Positions 18,824 to 28,335 of a stretch of DNA of 64,000 nucleotides are shown here, one piece after another (position 1 is the stretch's first letter; every line of letters begins with the position of its first letter). The translations under genes and the position numbers were made by a program. A model generated the notes under the pieces. The model worked only from the letters and a program-made list of their open reading frames with translations, searched no databases and had not been told where the DNA came from. Source of the stretch: Mycobacterium adipatum (GTDB taxonomy: Bacteria > Actinomycetota > Actinomycetes > Mycobacteriales > Mycobacteriaceae); NCBI RefSeq assembly GCF_001644575.1, contig NZ_CP015596.1, forward strand, positions 4,526,001 to 4,590,000. The letters run 5' to 3'.

Positions 18824-19507
18824 TCAACCCTTGGCCAGGTGCACCAGGAATTCGATGGTGGCGACCGGCTGAACCGCGAGCAGCGACGCGGGCGGCTTCG
18901 GCGGGTCCACGTTGAAGTCGAAGAACCTGATCGGGATGGTCCCGGCCACGTCGACCCGCTCGGCGGTGCGCTGGACCTCGATCTGCGCGGTCTCCCGCCG
19001 GGTCACGCCCTTGAGCGTCAGGTGGACCGGCACTTCGAGCCGCGCCGCGGCGCCGTCCTCGGGGATCGCGGCCAGGTCGACCGGCGTGTTCATCCGGACC
19101 GTCGCCGTCGGGAACGACGCGCTGTCCATCACATCGGTGCCGCGGAACCGCTCGTCCCGCCCGGGCCTGCCGGAGTCGAACGTGCCGACGTCGACGGTGA
19201 AATCCGCCGACACCAAACGTGATTCCCGGATTTCGGCACCGCCGGTGACGGCGTCGGTGCGACCGTTGACGTCCACCATCTCCCACAGCAGCTGCTGCTG
19301 CACGCGGTAGCCGACCAGCGACCCGGGTTGCACCGTCCAGGAACCGTTGACGTCGGTGGCGGCGGGCTGGGCCCCGGACGGCAGCGCCAGCACGGGTTCG
19401 GGCGGACGTTCCACGAACGTCTTGTAGGCCCACGGTCCCGCGGCGACGGCGCCCACTAGTACCACAGCCAACAGACCCGCGAAGATCAACCACCCCTTTT
19501 TCCGCAC
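18824..19507 (-). CDS. Membrane-anchored YceI family protein
   Basis: A 227-residue protein with one N-terminal membrane anchor (about residues 5-25) and an extracytoplasmic YceI lipocalin-like domain. Family features include the W-x-V-Q-P-G-S start, E-I-R-E-S-R, FDSGRPGRDE and the LTLKGVTR strand. YceI proteins bind polyisoprenoid lipids in a beta barrel; the ligand here is unknown. GTG 19507 gives a compact lysine-rich N-terminus before the helix. The frame stays open for another 1.5 kb upstream, but only as the antisense shadow of prfC. Confidence 0.8.
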   Translation of the reverse strand: MRKKGWLIFAGLLAVVLVGAVAAGPWAYKTFVERPPEPVLALPSGAQPAATDVNGSWTVQPGSLVGYRVQQQLLWEMVDVNGRTDAVTGGAEIRESRLVSADFTVDVGTFDSGRPGRDERFRGTDVMDSASFPTATVRMNTPVDLAAIPEDGAAARLEVPVHLTLKGVTRRETAQIEVQRTAERVDVAGTIPIRFFDFNVDPPKPPASLLAVQPVATIEFLVHLAKG

Positions 19508-19651
19508 CGGGCCATCGTGACAAAGAGCTGGGCCGCTGGGGTGATCTTGAAGGAATTGACGCCGCCGCAGGCAGGCGGCAGGGTGCACGGCGCGGATCGG
19601 TGTATGGCGATTATCGGTTTCGCCACCTGGGCAAATATCATCGGAGACGAG

Positions 19652-21271
19652 ATGAGCGACAACACCCTGACCACCACCGACACCAAGTCCGCCGCCCGCG
19701 TCACCGCCGAGGCCGCCCGGCGCCGCACGTTCGCCGTGATCAGCCACCCCGACGCCGGCAAGTCGACGCTGACCGAGGCGCTGGCTCTGCACGCGCGGGT
19801 CATCACCGAGGCGGGCGCCATCCACGGTAAGGCCGGCCGGCGCTCCACGGTGTCGGACTGGATGGAGATGGAGAAGGCCCGCGGTATCTCGATCACCTCG
19901 ACCGCGCTGCAGTTCCCGTACCGCGACTGTGTCATCAACCTGCTCGACACCCCCGGCCACGCCGACTTCTCCGAGGACACGTACCGGGTGCTGACCGCCG
20001 TCGACGCCGCGGTGATGCTCATCGACGCCGCCAAAGGCCTTGAGCCGCAGACGCTGAAGCTGTTCCAGGTGTGTAAGCACCGCGGTATCCCGATCATCAC
20101 GGTGATCAACAAGTGGGACCGCCCCGGCCGCCACGCCCTGGAGCTGATGGACGAGATCCACGAGCGCATCGGGCTGCGCACCACTCCCCTGACCTGGCCG
20201 GTCGGCATCGCCGGGGACTTCAAGGGCGTGATGGACCGCCGCAAGGGCCACTACATCCGGTTCACCCGCACCGCCGGTGGCGCCACCGCCGCCCCCGAGG
20301 AGCACATCCCCGCCGATGCGGCCGCCGACGCCGCAGGCACCGACTGGGAGACCGCCGTCGAGGAGTCCGAGCTGCTGTCGATGGACGGCTCCGACTTCGA
20401 TCCGGACACCTTCCGCACCGGCGAGTCGTCCCCGGTGCTGTTCACCTCCGCGGCGCTGAACTTCGGCGTCAACCAGCTGCTCGACGTGCTGGTGGAGCTG
20501 GCGCCCTCGCCCGGGCCCATCGTCGACGTCAACGGGGTGCCCCGGCCGGTCGAGTCGCCGTTCAGCGCATTCGTGTTCAAGGTGCAGGCCGGAATGGACT
20601 CCTCGCACCGGGACCGGATCGCCTACGCCCGGGTCTGCTCGGGCACGTTCGAGCGCGGCGACGTGTTGACCCACGCCGGCACCGGCAAGCCGTTCGTCAC
20701 CAAGTACGCACAGTCGGTGTTCGGCCAGCAGCGTTCCACCCTGGACGACGCCTGGCCCGGGGACGTGATCGGCCTGGCCAACGCCGCGGTGCTGCGCCCC
20801 GGGGACACGCTGTATCGCGATGTGCCCGTGGTCTATCCGCCGATCCCGAGCTTCTCCCCGGAGTACTTCTCGGTGGCGCGCGGCACCGATCCCAGCAAGC
20901 ACAAGCAGTTCCGCAAGGGTATCGAGCAGCTCGACCAGGAGGGCGTGGTGCAGGTGCTGCGCTCGGACCGCCGCGGCGAGCAGGCCCCGGTGTTCGCCGC
21001 CGTCGGACCCATGCAGTTCGAGGTGGCCCAGCACCGGATGGCCACCGAGATCGGCTCCCCGATCGCCTTGGAGTCGCTGCCGTATCAGGTGGCGCGCATC
21101 GTCGATCCCGAGGACGCCGAGTTCATGAACAAGCAGGTCTCCGCGGAGGTGCTGACCCGCAGCGACGGCGTGATGCTGGTGCTGTTCTCCACGCCGTGGC
21201 GGCTGCAGGGCTTCCAGCGCGACAACCCGGACATCAAACTCCGGTCGCTGGTGGCCGCGGCGGAGGGCTGA
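19652..21271 (+). CDS. prfC: Peptide chain release factor 3
   Basis: A 539-residue translational GTPase of the RF3 family that recycles RF1/RF2 after termination. The P-loop HPDAGKST covers residues 32-39, GISITSTALQF is switch I, DTPGHADFSEDTYRVL is switch II, and the guanine-recognition motif reads N-K-W-D where N-K-L-D or N-K-F-D is more usual. ATG 19652 removes 45 unsupported residues. The preceding 144 bases hold the promoter and overlap the YceI-like promoter region. Length and domain order are normal. Confidence 0.93.
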   Translation: MSDNTLTTTDTKSAARVTAEAARRRTFAVISHPDAGKSTLTEALALHARVITEAGAIHGKAGRRSTVSDWMEMEKARGISITSTALQFPYRDCVINLLDTPGHADFSEDTYRVLTAVDAAVMLIDAAKGLEPQTLKLFQVCKHRGIPIITVINKWDRPGRHALELMDEIHERIGLRTTPLTWPVGIAGDFKGVMDRRKGHYIRFTRTAGGATAAPEEHIPADAAADAAGTDWETAVEESELLSMDGSDFDPDTFRTGESSPVLFTSAALNFGVNQLLDVLVELAPSPGPIVDVNGVPRPVESPFSAFVFKVQAGMDSSHRDRIAYARVCSGTFERGDVLTHAGTGKPFVTKYAQSVFGQQRSTLDDAWPGDVIGLANAAVLRPGDTLYRDVPVVYPPIPSFSPEYFSVARGTDPSKHKQFRKGIEQLDQEGVVQVLRSDRRGEQAPVFAAVGPMQFEVAQHRMATEIGSPIALESLPYQVARIVDPEDAEFMNKQVSAEVLTRSDGVMLVLFSTPWRLQGFQRDNPDIKLRSLVAAAEG

Positions 21272-21275
21272 CGGC

Positions 21276-22247
21276 CTACTCCACCCCGGCGGAGGCCCGC
21301 AGCTGCGGGTAGGGCAGCTCGATGCCGTTCTCGTCGTAGGCGCGCAGGATCTCGCGGCGCAACCGGCGCTGCACCGACCACTGGGCGTTGGGCTTCGTCT
21401 TCAGCGTGAGCCGCAGCGTCACCTGGTCCGAGGACATGGTCTGCACGCCCAGCATCTGCGGCTCACCGATCACCTTGGCGGCGATGGCCTCGTCCTTGAT
21501 CGCCTCCCGGGCGGCCTCGAGTGCCACGTTCTCGGCTTCGTGCAGGTCCGCCTTCAGCGCGACCGGCACTTCGATGCGGGCGACGGCGTAGTCCTGGCTC
21601 ATGTTGCCGACCCGGGCGATCTCGCCGTTGCGGACGTACCAGAGGGTGCCGTCGATATCGCGCACGGTGGTGATGCGCAGGCCGACGGATTCGACCTCAC
21701 CGGTGGCCTCACCGAGGTCGACGGTGTCGCCCACCCCGTACTGGTCTTCCAGCAGCATGAACACCCCGGTCACGAAGTCACGCACCAGGTTCTGCGCACC
21801 GAAGCCGATGGCCAGGCCGACCACGCCGGCCGAGGCGATGAACGGCGCGATGTTCACCCCGAGCACGTTCAGAATGGTCAGCACCACCCAGACCAAAAGC
21901 ACGATGGAGACGGTCGATTTCAGTACCGAGCCGATGGTCTGTGCGCGCTGCTGACGCCGCGCGACCACCTTGGCGGAGTTCGCCGAGCCGGCGCGCTCCC
22001 GCAGATTGCGCAGCAGCGGTGGCTTTTTCGACGACGTTTCGCCGGCGTCGGGCTGGGCCTCGGCGATGATCTTGGGGTTGCGGCCGGTGGTGGCACGGTC
22101 GATGGCCCGGTGGATCAGGTAGCGGGCGATCAGCGCGATGATCAGGTACGCGGCGACTCTGATGGGCACTTCCACCAGCCAGTGCTTGTTGGTGTCGGTC
22201 CATTCGAAAGCAACGTTGTACACATCCATGCTTTGGACGGTACCCAT
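21276..22247 (-). CDS. MscS-type mechanosensitive channel
   Basis: A 323-residue small-conductance mechanosensitive channel. Three membrane segments (about residues 22-42, 110-132 and 137-155) precede the pore helix, with the glycine/alanine-rich signature IASAGVVGLAIGFGAQNLVRDF, followed by the beta domain and C-terminal alpha/beta domain. It releases solutes on osmotic downshock. Two starts are possible (22247 and 22229); neither has a clear ribosome site, and I chose the longer. It lies 22 bases after the macro-domain gene, so it may be the last gene of that operon. Confidence 0.88.
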   Translation of the reverse strand: MGTVQSMDVYNVAFEWTDTNKHWLVEVPIRVAAYLIIALIARYLIHRAIDRATTGRNPKIIAEAQPDAGETSSKKPPLLRNLRERAGSANSAKVVARRQQRAQTIGSVLKSTVSIVLLVWVVLTILNVLGVNIAPFIASAGVVGLAIGFGAQNLVRDFVTGVFMLLEDQYGVGDTVDLGEATGEVESVGLRITTVRDIDGTLWYVRNGEIARVGNMSQDYAVARIEVPVALKADLHEAENVALEAAREAIKDEAIAAKVIGEPQMLGVQTMSSDQVTLRLTLKTKPNAQWSVQRRLRREILRAYDENGIELPYPQLRASAGVE

Positions 22248-22269
22248 AATGCGGGGCGGGTCAATCTGG

Positions 22270-22767
22270 TCAACCCAGGTTCGCGCGCATTGCCTCGAAG
22301 GTCGTGATGTCGAAGGCGACAATTGTCACAGCGGCCACGTTGGTCTCCGCGCCGGCGATCGTGTCGATGGCCGTGGCGATGGCATCGTCCTTGGGCCAGC
22401 CGTAGATTCCGGCGCTGATCAGCGGGAAAGCGATTGCGGCGGCACCGAGTTCGTCGGCGACCTGCAGCGACCGCCGATAGCAGGATTCCAGCAGGGCGCG
22501 GTCGCGCTGACCTGCGTTGTAGTTGGGTCCGACGGTGTGCACCACCCAGCGGGCGGGCAGATTTCCGGCGGTGGTCCAGCCGGCGTCGCCGGTGGCCAGG
22601 CCGTCGGGGAAGCGTCTGATGCAGTCCTGCAGCACATCGGGGCCGCCGGCGCGGTGGATGGCGCCGTCGACGCCTCCGCCGCCGCGCATGGCGCTGTTGG
22701 CGGCGTTGACGATGGCGTCCACGTTCTGCCGGGTGATGTCGCCGTGCACGGCGGTGATGGTCGGCAT
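22270..22767 (-). CDS. Macro domain (ADP-ribose hydrolase-like) protein
   Basis: A 165-residue stand-alone macro domain of the MacroD/YmdB type. Visible motifs are GDITRQNVDAIVNAANS, the GGGGVDGAIHRAGG loop, and FPLISAGIYGWP. Members bind ADP-ribose and remove it from proteins or deacetylate O-acetyl-ADP-ribose. It starts 13 bases after the stop of the large double-NTPase gene on the same strand, so it is probably in the same operon. That pairing is unusual and suggests NAD- or ADP-ribose-linked signalling. Confidence 0.88.
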   Translation of the reverse strand: MPTITAVHGDITRQNVDAIVNAANSAMRGGGGVDGAIHRAGGPDVLQDCIRRFPDGLATGDAGWTTAGNLPARWVVHTVGPNYNAGQRDRALLESCYRRSLQVADELGAAAIAFPLISAGIYGWPKDDAIATAIDTIAGAETNVAAVTIVAFDITTFEAMRANLG

Positions 22768-22780
22768 GGTGTCAGTACTA

Positions 22781-25700
22781 CTACGTTGCGGGCTGCGGTG
22801 TCTCCGCCTGCGCCAACGCCAGCACGTCCTCGGCCGACGGCGGGCTGGCCGCGTGATAGGACAGGCACCACGGTGCGACGATGCGGTGGAACGCCTCGCC
22901 CTCGGTGGCGACGTAGAAGTTGCCGGCCCGCAGGCGGCTGATATCGGGCACCAATCCGCCCTTTGCCCTGGCCATTTCCTCGGCGGTGCCGATCTGCACC
23001 GGTGAGTTCAGCAGCCCGTAGAACTGGGTGGTCGCATTGCCGGGGATCTGGTTGTGCAGACCCTTCGGGGACTGGGTGGCGAACACCAGGCCCAGCCCGT
23101 ACTTGCGGGCCTGGGAGGCCAGCGCCAGCGTGCTGCGGGTGCTGGCGGTGGTGCCGCGCGACGGCGCCAGGGTCTGCGCCTCGTCCATCACGAGCAGCCC
23201 GCCCAGGGGGCGCTCCCCCGCCGGGTTGCGTTTGATCCAGGCGAACAGCGCCATCTGCAGCTGGTTGACGAAGCCCTGGCGCTGTTCGTCGGATTGCAGA
23301 CCGATCATGCTGATCACCGACACCCGGGCCCGCTTGCCGTCGGTCGGGGTGAGCAGCACACCGGGGTCGACGGGCTGGCCGGCGCCGCCGAACATCGGGT
23401 CGTTGACCATCGCGGCGCGCAGGTCCTGGGCCATGTCCGCGGCGATGCGGCGGCCGTCGGCCAGGTTGCTGACGTCGTCGGGCAGGTCGGCGAGCATGTC
23501 GATGAACCCGTCCAGCGTCGGCGCCGGTTGACGGCCGTACTGCTGCAACGCTTCCCGCAGCACCGCGCGGGACCGGTTGGCCTTCTGCGTCTGCCCGGCG
23601 ATCAGCGCGCGCGGTTCCAGTGCGGCGCAGGCCGATTCGACGGCATCCTGGTACTCGTCGCAGTCATCGACGACACTCGGGAAATCGGGCAGCGGCTGGA
23701 ACGCCAGCGGGCGGCCGTTGGCGCGCCGCGGGGTCCAGATGACGACCTCGGTGTTCTGCAGGTAATCCTGGGCGCGGGCATCGTCGGAGGGCCGCCAGCC
23801 GTTGGGCAGCTCCGGCCACGCGGTACCGAGGCGCGCCAGGTCGTTGTTGGGGTCCAGCACGATCGAGGACACCCCACGCAGCGCGCACTCCTCGACGAGG
23901 CGGCGGATCAACACCGTCTTGCCCGACCCGGAGCCGGCGAAGATGGCAATGTGCTTGCGCAGCATGGCCAGATCGATCGCCACCGTCTCGTCGGTGTGCA
24001 GGTCGATGCCGAGTGGGATCTGGGTGTCGGACACCGTGGTTTCCGGCAGCGGTTCGGCTTCGGGTTCCGGTACCGGCTCGGTGACCTCCACGGCGGCGGG
24101 CGCCTCGAAGTCCAGGGCCTCCTGCAGCAGCGTGATGCCGTGCGCGGGCCGGCGTTCGCGCAGCCAGTCGGTCAGGCCGTGCACGTCCTCCGCGATCAGG
24201 TCGCGCAGCGCGGCCATGGTGCGGATGTCGTTGTCCGACAACGTCAAAGTGCGCCCACCGGCCGCCTTGACGTCATCGATCAGACTCTGGGTCTTCGGGC
24301 CGCTCGGCCACGGGTCGTTGCGCAGCAGGAACAGTCCGCGCCGGTCCGATCCGGACCCGAGACCCGTTGCGCTGTAGGCCTTCTTGATGCGGTTCTGGGC
24401 GGCGACGGCGTTGGTGGCGCCGACCGCGCGAAAAGCCCAGTGCCGTTCGTCGTCGGTGGCCGAATCGATGGTCTGACGCAGCCGGGCGTGCAACACCACA
24501 TGCGAGCCGGGTGGCGGGTCGCACTTGTAGGACTGGTCATCGCCGTGTTCGACGATCCAGGCCGTCAGGGCGGCGTTCAGCAGCGCCGGTACCGCGGTGT
24601 CCTCGCCGTCCTGGTCCAGGGCGGCGGCGGTGACGGCGCGGCTGCGGTACTCCGCGAAGCGCCGGTCGATCGGCGAGGTGTCGATATCGTTGTCCGGCTG
24701 GGGATCCGACGGTTTGGGCACCGCCCCGAAGCGGTGGATCTCGATGACCTCGCGGCGCAGCAGGCAGTCGCGGACGTGTTTGTCGGCGCGGATCAGCAGC
24801 TGGCGCGGGGTGTGCCCGGCGGCCCCGTCGAAGGCCGCGGGCAGGATCGGCCAGCTCGGGTACGGCGGGGTGAAGCCGACCGAGGCGTAGCTGGCGGCGA
24901 AGCGGCGTTCCAGGATGGCGCGGCCGATATCGGCGCTGGGCAGCGGCGCGAGCGGCGCGGTGACCCGGAACCGGTCGGACACGCTGGCGGTGGCGTGATC
25001 GCGGATGCGTTCCCACGCCGAGGGCAGGCACGCCACCACCGCGACGGTGCGCCGCATGGACTGCCGCAGCGACATCAGGCCGTGCGCGACCTGTTCGAGC
25101 ACACCGTCGGCGTCGGGTCCGGCCTCGTCGGTGCGCGTGGAGGTCTGCGCGAGCAGGGTGTCGATCTGGTCGAGCGCGAGCACCGCGGGACCGGCCAGCG
25201 CGGTGAGCCGGGCGATATCGCGCACGCACTGCTGCGCGGACGGGCTGGTGCCGCGCAGCCGCCAGGCCTGGCGGTCCTCGGCGCCGACCTCCTCGCTGGC
25301 CTGCAGGTAGGCGTCGCCGATATCGCGGGCGCCAAGGTCGTTGGCGGCCAACAACACCAGCGCACGCAGGGTCTGGTGGCAGTCGCGGACGTCGCGGCGC
25401 GCCTTGGCCAGGGTGTTGACGAAGTCGTCGAGCACCTCGGGTTCGAGGTCCTCATCGCCGATGATGGCGCGGCGGTCGGCCCGGGAGACGTGCGCGATGG
25501 AGGACAGCTCCCAGAGCAGGTCCTTGAGCTGGGTTTCGCGGTTCTCGCCGGGGCGCCCGAGGCTTTCCAGGACGCCGCTGCGCACCGATTCCCAGAAGCT
25601 GGCGGCATCCAGCAGTTCGACGACGAAGAAGAATCCGCCGCCGGTCTGCACGCGTTGGCGGATCTGGCCGAGCAGGTGGGTCTTGCCCGAGCCGGCCTGC

Positions 25701-25891
25701 CCGCGGATCGCGACGCCCAGCGGGGCGGTGTCGGGGTCGCGCAGCGCGTCGCCGAACGCGTCCATGACGTCCTCGATGGCGCGCTCGTTGAGGCCGTCCA
25801 CGTGGGTGGCCTGCGGGCGCCACAGATCGTCACTGGTGGGCGCCCAGGTGAGGCGAAGCGCGGCGAGCGCGTCGCGATGTGCATCCTGCAT
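22781..25891 (-). CDS. Double NTPase: AAA module plus HerA/FtsK-like module
   Basis: A 1036-residue protein with two separate P-loop ATPase domains. The first is ORC/STAND-like, with Walker A GQAGSGKT at residues 64-71 and a Walker B-like VLALDQIDTLL near 233. The second is HerA/VirB4-like, with Walker A GSGSGKT near residue 650, LDPNNDLARLG, Walker B LLVMDEAQTLAP near 930, and ATQSPKGL as the sensor. The C-terminal module suggests DNA pumping; the N-terminal one suggests a switch. It overlaps the stop of the wHTH gene (TGATG) and is followed by the macro domain gene. The function is unknown; a defence or DNA-processing role is inference. Confidence 0.8.
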   Translation of the reverse strand: MQDAHRDALAALRLTWAPTSDDLWRPQATHVDGLNERAIEDVMDAFGDALRDPDTAPLGVAIRGQAGSGKTHLLGQIRQRVQTGGGFFFVVELLDAASFWESVRSGVLESLGRPGENRETQLKDLLWELSSIAHVSRADRRAIIGDEDLEPEVLDDFVNTLAKARRDVRDCHQTLRALVLLAANDLGARDIGDAYLQASEEVGAEDRQAWRLRGTSPSAQQCVRDIARLTALAGPAVLALDQIDTLLAQTSTRTDEAGPDADGVLEQVAHGLMSLRQSMRRTVAVVACLPSAWERIRDHATASVSDRFRVTAPLAPLPSADIGRAILERRFAASYASVGFTPPYPSWPILPAAFDGAAGHTPRQLLIRADKHVRDCLLRREVIEIHRFGAVPKPSDPQPDNDIDTSPIDRRFAEYRSRAVTAAALDQDGEDTAVPALLNAALTAWIVEHGDDQSYKCDPPPGSHVVLHARLRQTIDSATDDERHWAFRAVGATNAVAAQNRIKKAYSATGLGSGSDRRGLFLLRNDPWPSGPKTQSLIDDVKAAGGRTLTLSDNDIRTMAALRDLIAEDVHGLTDWLRERRPAHGITLLQEALDFEAPAAVEVTEPVPEPEAEPLPETTVSDTQIPLGIDLHTDETVAIDLAMLRKHIAIFAGSGSGKTVLIRRLVEECALRGVSSIVLDPNNDLARLGTAWPELPNGWRPSDDARAQDYLQNTEVVIWTPRRANGRPLAFQPLPDFPSVVDDCDEYQDAVESACAALEPRALIAGQTQKANRSRAVLREALQQYGRQPAPTLDGFIDMLADLPDDVSNLADGRRIAADMAQDLRAAMVNDPMFGGAGQPVDPGVLLTPTDGKRARVSVISMIGLQSDEQRQGFVNQLQMALFAWIKRNPAGERPLGGLLVMDEAQTLAPSRGTTASTRSTLALASQARKYGLGLVFATQSPKGLHNQIPGNATTQFYGLLNSPVQIGTAEEMARAKGGLVPDISRLRAGNFYVATEGEAFHRIVAPWCLSYHAASPPSAEDVLALAQAETPQPAT

Positions 25892-26508
25892 CAGCTCTCG
25901 ATGCTAATCAGATGCTTGGCCTGATTGCCGACTTCCAGCGCGGCGGCGCGGTCTGCCGGGGTGAGGACCTTCTGGTTTTCCTCGGGGATGAGGCTGATGG
26001 CGCCGGCGCGGTAGAGCTCGCCGAGGGCGTCGTCGATGTCGGTGCGGGGCAGGTCATCGAGCTGCGTGCGCAGTGTCGTGAGCGCGACCCAGGCGCCGGG
26101 GCGGGCGGCCAGGGCGGAGTAGGCCGCCCGGATCCGGTCAGCGGGGCCGCTCGGCGTGTCGGGCCAGAACACGTCGGCCAGGCTCAGATCGGCGCGCCGC
26201 AGGTAGCGCTCGAACCCGTGCAGGATCGTGGCCAGGGTTTTCGCCGGTCCGGTGGCACCCGCCGGCGGACCGGCGCTCAGGATGTCGCGGCACACACGCC
26301 AGCCGCGGTCGGTGAGCTCGTGCACGAAACGGCCACCGGTGCGGTCGGATTCGATCAGGCCGAGGCGGTTGAGCTTGTCGCGGCCGGCCTTCTCCAGGCG
26401 GGGGCCCAGCGCGATCAGGTCGGGGTTGGGCACCGGGCCGGATTCGGCCATCAGGACCAGCAGCACAGCGCGCTCGGTGCCGGTCAGGTCTGCCGGGGTG
26501 ACACTCAC
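25891..26508 (-). CDS. Winged-helix protein, partner of double NTPase
   Basis: A 205-residue soluble protein with an N-terminal winged helix-turn-helix (about residues 9-70: GTERAVLLVLMAESGPV, then GLIESDRTGGRFVHELTDRG) and a second helical/winged region near the C-terminus (DIDDALGELYRAGAISLI). It looks like a MarR/PadR-style DNA- or protein-binding adaptor. The start is GTG 26508. Its stop overlaps the ATG of the double NTPase by one base, so the two proteins are probably made together in fixed ratio. The family is not otherwise recognised. Confidence 0.7.
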   Translation of the reverse strand: MSVTPADLTGTERAVLLVLMAESGPVPNPDLIALGPRLEKAGRDKLNRLGLIESDRTGGRFVHELTDRGWRVCRDILSAGPPAGATGPAKTLATILHGFERYLRRADLSLADVFWPDTPSGPADRIRAAYSALAARPGAWVALTTLRTQLDDLPRTDIDDALGELYRAGAISLIPEENQKVLTPADRAAALEVGNQAKHLISIES

Positions 26509-26558
26509 GGCTTACAACGTAGCGGGATGTGCGTGGCGCGTCAGAGCGAGCAGGTAGC

Positions 26559-27599
26559 TCAGTTGAAGCGGCCGATGATCGGGATGCGGTCCAGGATGCG
26601 GTCGCGCAGCCGCGGCTCCTGCACCGAGGGCACCGACGGTTGCAGCGGTGCGGGGGCCGCGGCCGGGGGTGGCGGTGGCGCGGGTGCAGCCGCCGGTGGT
26701 GCGGGAGCGGCAGCTTGCGGTGGTGGCGGCGCAGGGGCGGCCGGGGCGATGTTGAGGGTCCTGGCCATCTCCCGGGACGCGCGGGGCGGTACCGGGCTGA
26801 GCGGCGCTACCGGCGGCGGTGCGGTCTCCGCGGCGGCCACCGGGCGGGGCGGTGGTTCGGGTGCCTCCGGGGCGGTCAGCGCGACCGACAGCGACACGAC
26901 AAAGACGACCGCCGCGGAGCCCAGCGCGATGGCCAGCGCGCCGTCGCGGGTGATGCGCTTCTTGGTTTCGCGGGTTTCGGGCGTGTTGGCGGCCAGCGCG
27001 GAGGCCAGGGCCGCGCCGCGGGTGAGCGCGAAGTCGGCCTGGGTGGCGGTGATGACGGGGCGGTCGGTTTCCTCGGCGACGGCAGCGACGAGGTCGTCGG
27101 GGTCCTGCGAGCCCAGGATGTAGACGGCGTCGGGGCTGGGGCGGGCGGCGCGCACGATGGCGCGGACCCGGTCGTTGAGGGTGGCGGTGTCGGCGTGGTC
27201 GATGTGCTCCACGTGGATCTCGAAGCCTTCGACGGTGGCGACGACGGCGCCATCGGGTTCGACGACGCAGATGACGGCGAAATCGTGTCCGGCGATGTCG
27301 GCGATACCGCGGGCCAGGGCCGCGGTGGCCTCGACATCGCGGACGGCGACGATGGGTGCGCCGCCGGCGTAGGCGTCGAGGGCTTCACGGACCTTGACGG
27401 CCTCGGTTTCGGCGTCGTGTGACCAGGTGATGCCGACGGCGCGCAGGTCGGCGTCGGCCGGGAGTTCGGCCAGAAAGTCTTCGATGTGGTCGGCGTCCAC
27501 GATGGCGCGGTCGATCGGGTGGCCCTCGCCGGTGTCGCCGTCGACCAGCTCGCCGTGGATGTCCTTCGATGTCACTGATAGGCCCAGTACGAGGCTCAT
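26559..27599 (-). CDS. DUF7159 mycobacterial membrane protein
   Basis: A 346-residue protein with an N-terminal domain starting LVLGLSVTS that resembles an actin/Hsp70-type nucleotide fold (about residues 1-215), one transmembrane helix (about 222-243), then a proline/alanine-rich tail (about 246-320) and a short basic C-terminal motif. This is a mycobacterium-specific family of unknown function. The Pro/Ala tract (PAPPPP repeats) is low complexity and probably extends through the cell wall. The gene marks the right end of the core-like part of the window. Confidence 0.75.
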   Translation of the reverse strand: MSLVLGLSVTSKDIHGELVDGDTGEGHPIDRAIVDADHIEDFLAELPADADLRAVGITWSHDAETEAVKVREALDAYAGGAPIVAVRDVEATAALARGIADIAGHDFAVICVVEPDGAVVATVEGFEIHVEHIDHADTATLNDRVRAIVRAARPSPDAVYILGSQDPDDLVAAVAEETDRPVITATQADFALTRGAALASALAANTPETRETKKRITRDGALAIALGSAAVVFVVSLSVALTAPEAPEPPPRPVAAAETAPPPVAPLSPVPPRASREMARTLNIAPAAPAPPPPQAAAPAPPAAAPAPPPPPAAAPAPLQPSVPSVQEPRLRDRILDRIPIIGRFN

Positions 27600-27764
27600 G
27601 GTTGTCTCCCTGATCCGTCGTCCATTGGGGTTGAGGTTACCCGGGAGGTTTGGGTTTATTCGGGTCAGCGGGTTTCGGTGGGTGGATCGGGTCGTCGGAC
27701 ACAGCCGTTTGTGGCGTCGCCGCGCGGAGAATGGGCAAGCGTATGCCCACCTCGGAGCGACAAT

Positions 27765-28331
27765 TCAGCGCGAGATCCGGGCTCGGAGTGCGGTCAGACG
27801 GGCGCGGGCCGCAGATGACGGGCAGTGGTCCAGGTTCAGTGGCGGATCCAGCTGATCCAACAGAGCCTGTTCAACGCGGCCGAGGGCATCCCTGTCGTCG
27901 ACCGCGACGATGCCGACTGTGAGGTGCTCGGCTATCCACTGTGAGACGACCGCGTTGCTCGGACTGTCCAGTCGTCCGCCGCCTGCTGGCACGAGCTGCA
28001 ATTGGTCCAGCAAGAGCGCGGAGATCGTGCGACGAAATGTAGACGATCGGGCGTTCCCACGGATGTGTTGGCGGCCGATTCGGGTGGCGAGCGTGGCAGT
28101 CGATCGCTTGCCGGAGGGCCATTTGGTCGCGCCGGCCTGGCCGACGTAGAGCAAGGACGGAAGTTCTACGCCGAGTTCGGCTCCAAGGACCGTGCACGCT
28201 TCGGCATCGCCCCACCACGCATACATGCCCGGCCGCTGAGCCAGCTGTAGATCTGCCGGAAAGCACTTTGGATCAACGGCATTCGAGGAATCGGAAAGTA
28301 CGTCGAACACTGCTTGTACGTCCGGTGTCAT
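27765..28331 (-). CDS. GIY-YIG nuclease paired with VapB-like antitoxin
   Basis: A 188-residue protein with a GIY-YIG nuclease signature: PGMYAWW (residues 34-40) supplies the first strand, LLYVGQAG (60-67) the second, Arg84 lies in ATRIGRQH, and a late RVEQALLDQLDPPLN segment matches the glutamate helix of the family. The start follows the antitoxin stop by four bases, so the two genes form a module. The position is exactly where a VapC PIN toxin would be expected. Toxin activity is an inference; DNA repair or restriction is the alternative. Confidence 0.75.
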   Translation of the reverse strand: MTPDVQAVFDVLSDSSNAVDPKCFPADLQLAQRPGMYAWWGDAEACTVLGAELGVELPSLLYVGQAGATKWPSGKRSTATLATRIGRQHIRGNARSSTFRRTISALLLDQLQLVPAGGGRLDSPSNAVVSQWIAEHLTVGIVAVDDRDALGRVEQALLDQLDPPLNLDHCPSSAARARLTALRARISR

Positions 28332-28335
28332 ATTG

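Noticed and set aside
18824..21034. 736-codon minus-strand frame that would extend the YceI-like protein
   Set aside because: The extra 509 residues are antisense to prfC and low in complexity; the membrane anchor near GTG 19507 marks the true start.
23054..25924. 956-codon plus-strand open frame over the double NTPase
   Set aside because: It has shadow composition, no motif, and is fully antisense to a gene with two clear Walker A/B sets.
27600..27764. tRNA or attachment site at the left edge of the accessory region
   Set aside because: No cloverleaf or repeated att-like core could be found, and no integrase is present.
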